Shown one piece after another: positions 59,159 to 64,000 of a stretch of 64,000 nt of DNA. Origin of the DNA: Pseudorasbora parva (taxonomy: Eukaryota > Chordata > Actinopteri > Cypriniformes > Gobionidae); contig NC_090189.1 in assembly GCF_024679245.1 (NCBI RefSeq), forward strand, positions 38,152,889 to 38,216,888. Reading direction: 5' to 3'. The notes beneath the pieces were generated by a model that saw only the letters and a program-made list of their open reading frames with translations, was not told the origin of the DNA and made no database searches. Numbering within the stretch: position 1 is the first letter of the stretch; the number at the start of each line of letters is the position of its first letter. Both the position numbers and the translations under genes were made by a program.

Positions 59159-60945
59159 TTACTTTGCTTTGCTGTAAGCATTCTGGACACATTTCTTGAG
59201 CTCTACCAAGAAGTCATGCACGAGGATTTCATCTTGGTCTTCATCAACAGGTTTGCAGGTTTTCTGTAAGACAGGAAACATCACGGTTATTCAACTCCGA
59301 TAAGATGAAGATGTTGAACGTAGGTATTCAAGAGTTCAACTTACCTTATGGTGCTGGTTATACTGATTTAATGTCCGCATTAGTCGCCCATCTTTACGGA
59401 AATCATTATATTTAGTAAGGACAGAAAGCTTCAACAGTTGATCCTCAGCCTGGCTGAACATATGCTGCACAGATATTGAAATCACAGGTTAAACCAGGGC
59501 TCTTTGAATTCAATTATTATTAGTGGTGTCCATGGTTAACCGATTAACCGTTAAAAATTGCGTAACCGAGTGAAACATTTTGCTCGGTTAAGTGCCGTCA
59601 ATGACGTGCTTTGAATTTAGTTGTAATATATTTTTGCACTCCTAGAGACCGCCAGAGCGCTCCCAGACATTTGTAATATCCACAAGAAGAAGTCATGACC
59701 AGCTTTCTAAGCGGGCAATGAAGCGGGCAAAGAAAGCGTGGGAGCACTTTAAAATTGAGAGTGACGGGGCAAAATGCAAGTATTGCAATGCAGTGCTTAC
59801 CGCATTTTTCAGGCTATAAGTTGCTCCAGAGTATGAGTCGCCATCAGTCAAAAAATGCGTCATGAAGAGGAAAATAACATACGTCGCACTGGACTATAAG
59901 TCGCATTAGGGCAGAAGCAGAGCGGGAGCAGCGCGCGCTGTGCATAACGGATCAGAAGAAAGAAAGTTTGAAGTGAGAAACTTGTGAATGACTAGAGAAA
60001 AGCAGACGTTACTTTAACTGTAATGAAGAAAACAAAAAAAAGCTAATCGCGGACTGAAAGCAAGATGGCCAGAGCTGAAGGGACGAGTCCACAGATGCTT
60101 GATCTCTCTGCCGGGAGAGGCTCAGCCGCGCGAGTCAAACGCTGTGTGAATCATTCTCCGCTGCATATTTTACTAATGCCCTAATCATGCAGGCGCCCTC
60201 GCGGCCACTTGCATTGCTCGTGAACTGGAGCGCATCTCATCCTAATTTAACGAAATTCAGCGTACGCCTCGCAGACATGAAATAGATCTTAAGAAACTTG
60301 AAATGTCTTTTAACAATTTTAAACGAAAAGAAATAGGCTACTCTCTGATTAGGTAATCCATGATGTGCATTTCTCTCTATAGGCGCGTTCACTACGGAGA
60401 TGGTGGTCGTCAAATTAATAAACTAAAAATAACCCTGACGCACACTATGGTTAACCGAGTATTAACCGCTAAGGGCCTCGGTTAACGGTTAATGAAAAAC
60501 TTGAAAACGTGCAGCCCTAATTATTAGCATTATAAAAGCTGGAAAAATATTTCATAAATGCTTCCACATAAGAGACTATAATCAATTTGCAGTGTTGAAG
60601 TCAATGAACATTCATCTCACCTTAGGGCACAAGCCATTCCCTCCCAGATCTTTCAAGCGGTGTTCTTTCCCCTAGACATAACAGGTAATACGAATATTGA
60701 CGTCAAATTATGCTATGTTCAGTATCTGAAAGTATAGACCGATCTGGATTACTATAATTACCATACTAAAGTTAAATCTTACCGTGGGCTCCTTTGGGAG
60801 TCTGCTCAGTGCACGGCTCAGATCCTCAACTAACTCTCCCAATAAAGTCTTATCAGTATCTTTCACAGGATTAAAATTTGTGAATCGAGTTGTAGACAGC
60901 GTTCCATTGCCACTCACCGAGGAATTTGACTGAACTTGAGCAATT
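59159..60945 (-). CDS. il4/13-like cytokine copy 1, 5'-truncated, TE-fused first exon
   Basis: Four exons on the minus strand, 60945-60783 (163 nt), 60671-60621 (51), 59464-59345 (120) and 59263-59159 (105 with TAA), all with AG/GT borders and open frames. Exon sizes, including the tiny second exon, match IL-4/IL-13 architecture. Protein landmarks: helix A region LLGELVEDLSRALSRLP, GNGLCPK, MFSQAEDQLLKL, KTCKPVDEDQ and a helix D like IL-4 (FLVELKKCVQNAYSKAK). The first about 24 codons of exon one are antisense Tc1 sequence, and no ATG or signal peptide precedes them. The Cys expected in MF(C)Q is Ser here, while KTC is kept. A 999-bp hAT fills intron 2. IL-4/13 is a secreted type-2 cytokine; this copy is probably a pseudogene unless a start exon lies further upstream. 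Confidence 0.7.
59520..60518. mobile_element. hAT element in intron 2 of il4/13-like copy 1
   Basis: 999 bp with exact 8-bp duplication AATTATTA (59512-59519 and 60519-60526). Copies 2 and 3 have the empty site with one AATTATTA. Ends resemble TTAGTGGTGTCC and AGGGCTGCACG, with GTTAACCG motifs inside both. Carries a BED-finger start (AKKAWEHFKIESDGAKCKYC) at 59719-59805, then a different repeat (ACTATAAGTCGCA). Confidence 0.9.
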
Positions 60946-61263
60946 CTGCAAGTAAAAATGGGCAAATATTCCCCAATGCAGAGTTAGAACATACATATAC
61001 AAAAAGGTGAATGGGTGTAAATGAAGCAAAAGGTGTGTGAAAGTATTCTTCGAAGTATTAAATCAGGGGTCTGATGACTTTTCCAACCCTGTTATTCTAG
61101 GTTTTCAATTTATTACATTTTAAAATGTTATTTTGACTTTGATAAAGAGGGTTATAATGTGAACACACTTAAAAAACTGTTAGACATAATTAACTTTTTT
61201 TCCAGGGTGTAATGTGACAAAAGGTGAAGATTTTCAGAGTATAAAGACTCTCTATAGGTACTG
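60872..61263 (+). mobile_element. Tc1 3' end fragment, spacer 1 of the il4/13 array
   Basis: Matches the Tc1 at 58271-58368 (GGAATTTGACTGAAC, GCAAGTAAAAATGGGCAAAT) and ends with TCTCTATAGGTACTG, complement of the Tc1 end CAGTGCCTATAGAAAG at 57321. Overlaps the first exon of copy 1. Confidence 0.8.
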
Positions 61264-61400
61264 TAGATCCTTTTTTAATTTGCTGAATTAAACAGCTCGT
61301 ATCACTACAAAAAATATGAACAAATAATATTGCTACAGTCAATGTAAACAAAACAATAAAATAAAGACAAAAAATAAATACAATCTTAAATAACTTATTT

Positions 61401-62180
61401 TTACTTTGCTTTGCTGTAAGCATTCTCAACACATTTCTTGAGCTCTCCCAAGAAGTCATGCACAAGGATTTCATTTTGGTCTTCATCAACAGGTTTGCCG
61501 GTTTTCTGTGAGACAGGAAACATCACGGTTATTCAACTCCGATAAGATGAAGATGTTGAACGTAGGTATTCAAGAGTTCAACTTACCTTATGGTGCTGGT
61601 TATACTGATTTAATGTCCGCATTAGTCGCCCATCTTTACGGAAATCATTATATTTATTAAGCCCAGAAAGCTTCAACAGTTGATCCTCAGCCTGGCTGAA
61701 CATATGCTGCACAGATATTGAAATCACAGGTTAAACCAGGGCTCTTTGAATTCAATTATTAGCATTATAAAAGCTGGAAAAATATGTCATAAATGCTTCC
61801 ACATTAGAGACTATAATCAATTTGCAGTGTTGAAGTCAATGAACATTCATCTCACCTTAGGGCACAAGCCATTCCCTCCCAGATCTTTCAAGCGGTGTTC
61901 TTTCCCCTAGACATAACAGGTAATACGAATATTGACGTCAAATTATGCTATGTTCAGTATCTGAAAGTATAGACCGATCTGGATTACTATAATTACCATA
62001 CTAAAGTTAAATCTTACCGTGGGCTCCTTTGGGAGTCTGCTCAGTACACGGCTCAGATCCTCAACTAACTCTCCCAATAAAGTCCTATCAGTATCGTTCA
62101 CAGGATTAAAATCTGCGGATGCAGTTGTAGACAGCGTTCCATTGCCACTCACCGAGGAATTTGACTGAACTTGAGCAATT
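61401..62180 (-). CDS. il4/13-like cytokine copy 2, 5'-truncated, TE-fused first exon
   Basis: Same layout: 62180-62018, 61906-61856, 61706-61587 and 61505-61401. All frames and splice sites are intact. Differences from copy 1 are mostly amino-acid changing (VKDTDKTLL versus VNDTDRTLL, SRALSRL versus SRVLSRL, DEILVHDFLVELKKCVQN versus NEILVHDFLGELKKCVEN). Both Cys of the expected pair are lost (MFSQ and KTGKP). The Tc1-derived part is closest to the Tc1 at 58.27-58.37 kb in this copy. No start codon or signal peptide. Confidence 0.7.
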
Positions 62181-62498
62181 CTGCAAGTAAAAATGAGCAA
62201 ATATTCCCCAATGCAGAGTTAGAACATACATATACAAAAAGGTGAATGGGTGTAAATGAAGCAAAAGGTGTGTGAAAGTATTCTTCGAAGTATTAAATCA
62301 GGGGTCTGATGACTTTTCCAACCCTGTTATTCTAGGTTTTCAATTTATTACATTTTAAAATGTTATTTTGACTTTGATAAAGAGGGTTATAATGTGAACA
62401 CACTTAAAAAACTGTTAGACATAATTAACTTTTTTTCCAGGGTGTAATGTGACAAAAGGTGAAGATTTTCAGAGTATAAAGACTCTCTATAGGTACTG
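62107..62498 (+). mobile_element. Tc1 3' end fragment, spacer 2
   Basis: Duplicate of 60872-61263 with AAAATCTGCGGATG nearly as in the Tc1 at 58.27 kb (AAAATCTGTGGATG). It therefore pinpoints the Tc1/cytokine junction near 62106. Confidence 0.8.
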
Positions 62499-62636
62499 TA
62501 GATCCTTTTTTTAATTTGCTGAATTAAACAGCTCGTATCACTACAAAAAATATGAACAAATAATATTGCTACAGTCAATGTAAACAAAACAATAAAATAA
62601 AGACAAAAAATAAATACAATCTTTAATAACTTATTT

Positions 62637-63416
62637 TTACTTTGCTTTGCTGTAAGCATTCTGGACACATTTCTTGAGCTCTACCAAGAAGTCATGCACG
62701 AGGATTTCATCTTGGTCTTCATCAACAGGTTTGCCGGTTTTCTGTGAGACAGGAAACATCACGGTTATTCAACTCCGACAAGATGAAGATGTTGAACGTA
62801 GGTATTCAAGAGTTCAACTTACCTTATGGTGCTGGTTATACTGATTTAATGTCCGCATTAGTCGCCCATCTTTACGGAAATCATTATATTTATTAAGCCC
62901 AGAAAGCTTCAACAGTTGATCCTCAGCCTGGCAGAACATATGCTGCACAGATATTGAAATCACAGGTTAAACCAGGGCTCTTTGAATTCAATTATTAGCA
63001 TTACAAAAGCTGGAAAAATATTTCATAAATGCTTCCAAATAACAGACTATAATCAATTTGAAGTATTTAAGTCAATGAAAATTCATCTCACCTTAGGGCA
63101 CAAGCCATTTCCTCCCAGATCTTTCAAGCGGTGTTCTTTCCCCTAGACATAACAGGTAAAATGAATATTGAAGTCAAATTATGCTATGTTCAGTATCTGA
63201 AAGTATAGACCGATCTGGATTACTATAATTACCATACTAAAGTTAAATCTTACCGTGGGCTCCTTTGGGAGTCTGCTCAGTGCACGGCTCAGATCCTCAA
63301 CTAACTCTCCCAATAAAATCTTATCAGTATCTTTCACAGGATTAAAATTTGTGAATCGAGTTGTAGACAGCGTTCCATTGCCACTCACCGAGGAATTTGA
63401 CTGAACTTGAGCAATT
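62637..63416 (-). CDS. il4/13-like cytokine copy 3, 5'-truncated, TE-fused first exon
   Basis: Exons 63416-63254, 63142-63092, 62942-62823 and 62741-62637. This copy alone keeps MFCQAED, matching the FCRAA motif of IL-4, but has KTGKP. It is the most upstream copy on the minus strand, so it is the one that could be spliced to a remote signal-peptide exon. Its upstream Tc1 spacer is cut at 63555 by another repeat. The helical cytokine assignment rests on motif and exon-size resemblance, not on a search. Confidence 0.7.
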
Positions 63417-63555
63417 CTGCAAGTAAAAATGGGCAAATATTCCCCAATGCAGAGTTAGAACATACATATACAAAAAGGTGAATGGGTGTAAATGAAGCAA
63501 AAGGTGTGTGAAACTATTCTTCAAAGTATTAAATCAGGGGTCTGATGACTTTTCC
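63343..63555 (+). mobile_element. Tc1 3' end fragment, spacer 3, truncated
   Basis: As above but cut after CTGATGACTTTTCC at 63555, where unrelated sequence begins. Confidence 0.75.
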
Positions 63556-64000
63556 TAGTTCCCTTTCGAACGGTCAGTCATATTACGTCTAGCTAGGTGC
63601 AGTGGGAAAACTCCTTTACTCAAAAATGCTGAAGCCTTTATAAAATAATGACATAACAGCCACAACAGTGCTTAGACTTACTCGCACATTATTGGCTGGT
63701 CAGTGGGAACTGCATGAACCAATGGCAGAGCTGCTCAGTGTTGCTGACAAACTGTTTAAAGCAATCTGTTCGGAGCCCACTGGGCTGAGCACAGAGCCCG
63801 CCTGTTTCCCTGCGCTCTCTGGCGAAAACACCAGCGAATCATTTTTGTGCTATTCACAAAAGAGCAACGGCATTGTTATAAATGTTGCGCCACAGCCGTG
63901 GCACATGCAGAGCCTGTGGATGGATTGTCAGAGCAGTGGCACAAAAGGCATCCCAGGCCATGCAACACTTTTTGCGAAACGGTACAAACAGTTCTGCTAC
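63556..64000 (+). mobile_element. Possible 5' region of a DIRS-like element
   Basis: Begins TAGTTCCCTTTCGAACGGTC, resembling the start of the DIRS piece at 21.13 kb (TTCCCATTCAGTCAGTCATG). Later text could be a Cys-containing gag start, but the frame is broken. Runs off the window. Confidence 0.35.

Noticed and set aside
58981..59199. 72-aa plus-strand open frame
   Set aside because: Covers the antisense 3' UTR and last exon of il4/13-like copy 1; low-complexity Lys-rich reading.
61190..61489. Hydrophobic signal-peptide-like frame upstream of il4/13-like copy 1 (similar in 62387-62668)
   Set aside because: It starts in the wrong frame of the neighbouring copy's last exon, lacks an ATG near the hydrophobic part, and runs through 3' UTR and Tc1 sequence.

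Overview
This window is vertebrate nuclear DNA, almost certainly from a teleost and probably a cyprinid. The signs are spliced genes with GT/AG introns and AATAAA signals, many Tc1/mariner copies, DIRS-type tyrosine-recombinase retrotransposons, fish-type L2 LINE tails, an HE1/DANA-like tRNA-derived SINE, and abundant AT, CTGT and AG microsatellites. There is no prokaryotic gene organisation.

Three host loci are readable. (1) 330-10852, plus strand: the last six coding exons of an RBM26/RBM27-type RNA-binding protein, called rbm27, with a 3' UTR to about 12.59 kb. (2) 30604-31863, plus strand: a complete two-exon pou4f3 (Brn3c) gene for a POU-IV transcription factor of 332 aa. Human RBM27 and POU4F3 are neighbours on 5q32, so the gene order supports both names. 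(3) 59159-63416, minus strand: three tandem copies (period about 1.24 kb) of four exons whose sizes and motifs match teleost interleukin-4/13. All three lack a signal peptide. The 5' part of their first visible exon is antisense sequence from a Tc1 transposon, so the array looks like a 5'-truncated, TE-fused cytokine gene that was then triplicated.

The rest is mostly mobile DNA, often nested. 1.5-10.1 kb (rbm27 intron): L2 tail with a hAT-like insert, two copies of a DD35E Tc1 element (one with an uninterrupted 333-aa transposase) and a CTGT microsatellite. 13-28 kb: decayed Tc1 and DIRS pieces with MITEs inside them. 28-36 kb: pou4f3, AT/AG microsatellites and several unique, possibly regulatory stretches. 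36.1-37.4 kb: a 22/23-bp minisatellite. 37.8-44.5 kb: three Tc1 elements and foldback MITEs. 45.4-48.5 kb: a minisatellite split by a MITE and an L2 LINE, the L2 itself holding a Harbinger-like MITE. 49.4-55.9 kb: a full-length but dead DIRS element with visible inverted ends and internal complementary region, interrupted by a 1.36-kb hAT element. 57.3-58.6 kb: Tc1 and a large palindrome. 63.56-64 kb: possibly the start of another DIRS-like element.

No single operon-like system exists here. The most unusual feature is the TE-chimeric il4/13 array. Family assignments rest on motif recognition from the sequence and general family knowledge; no database search was run.
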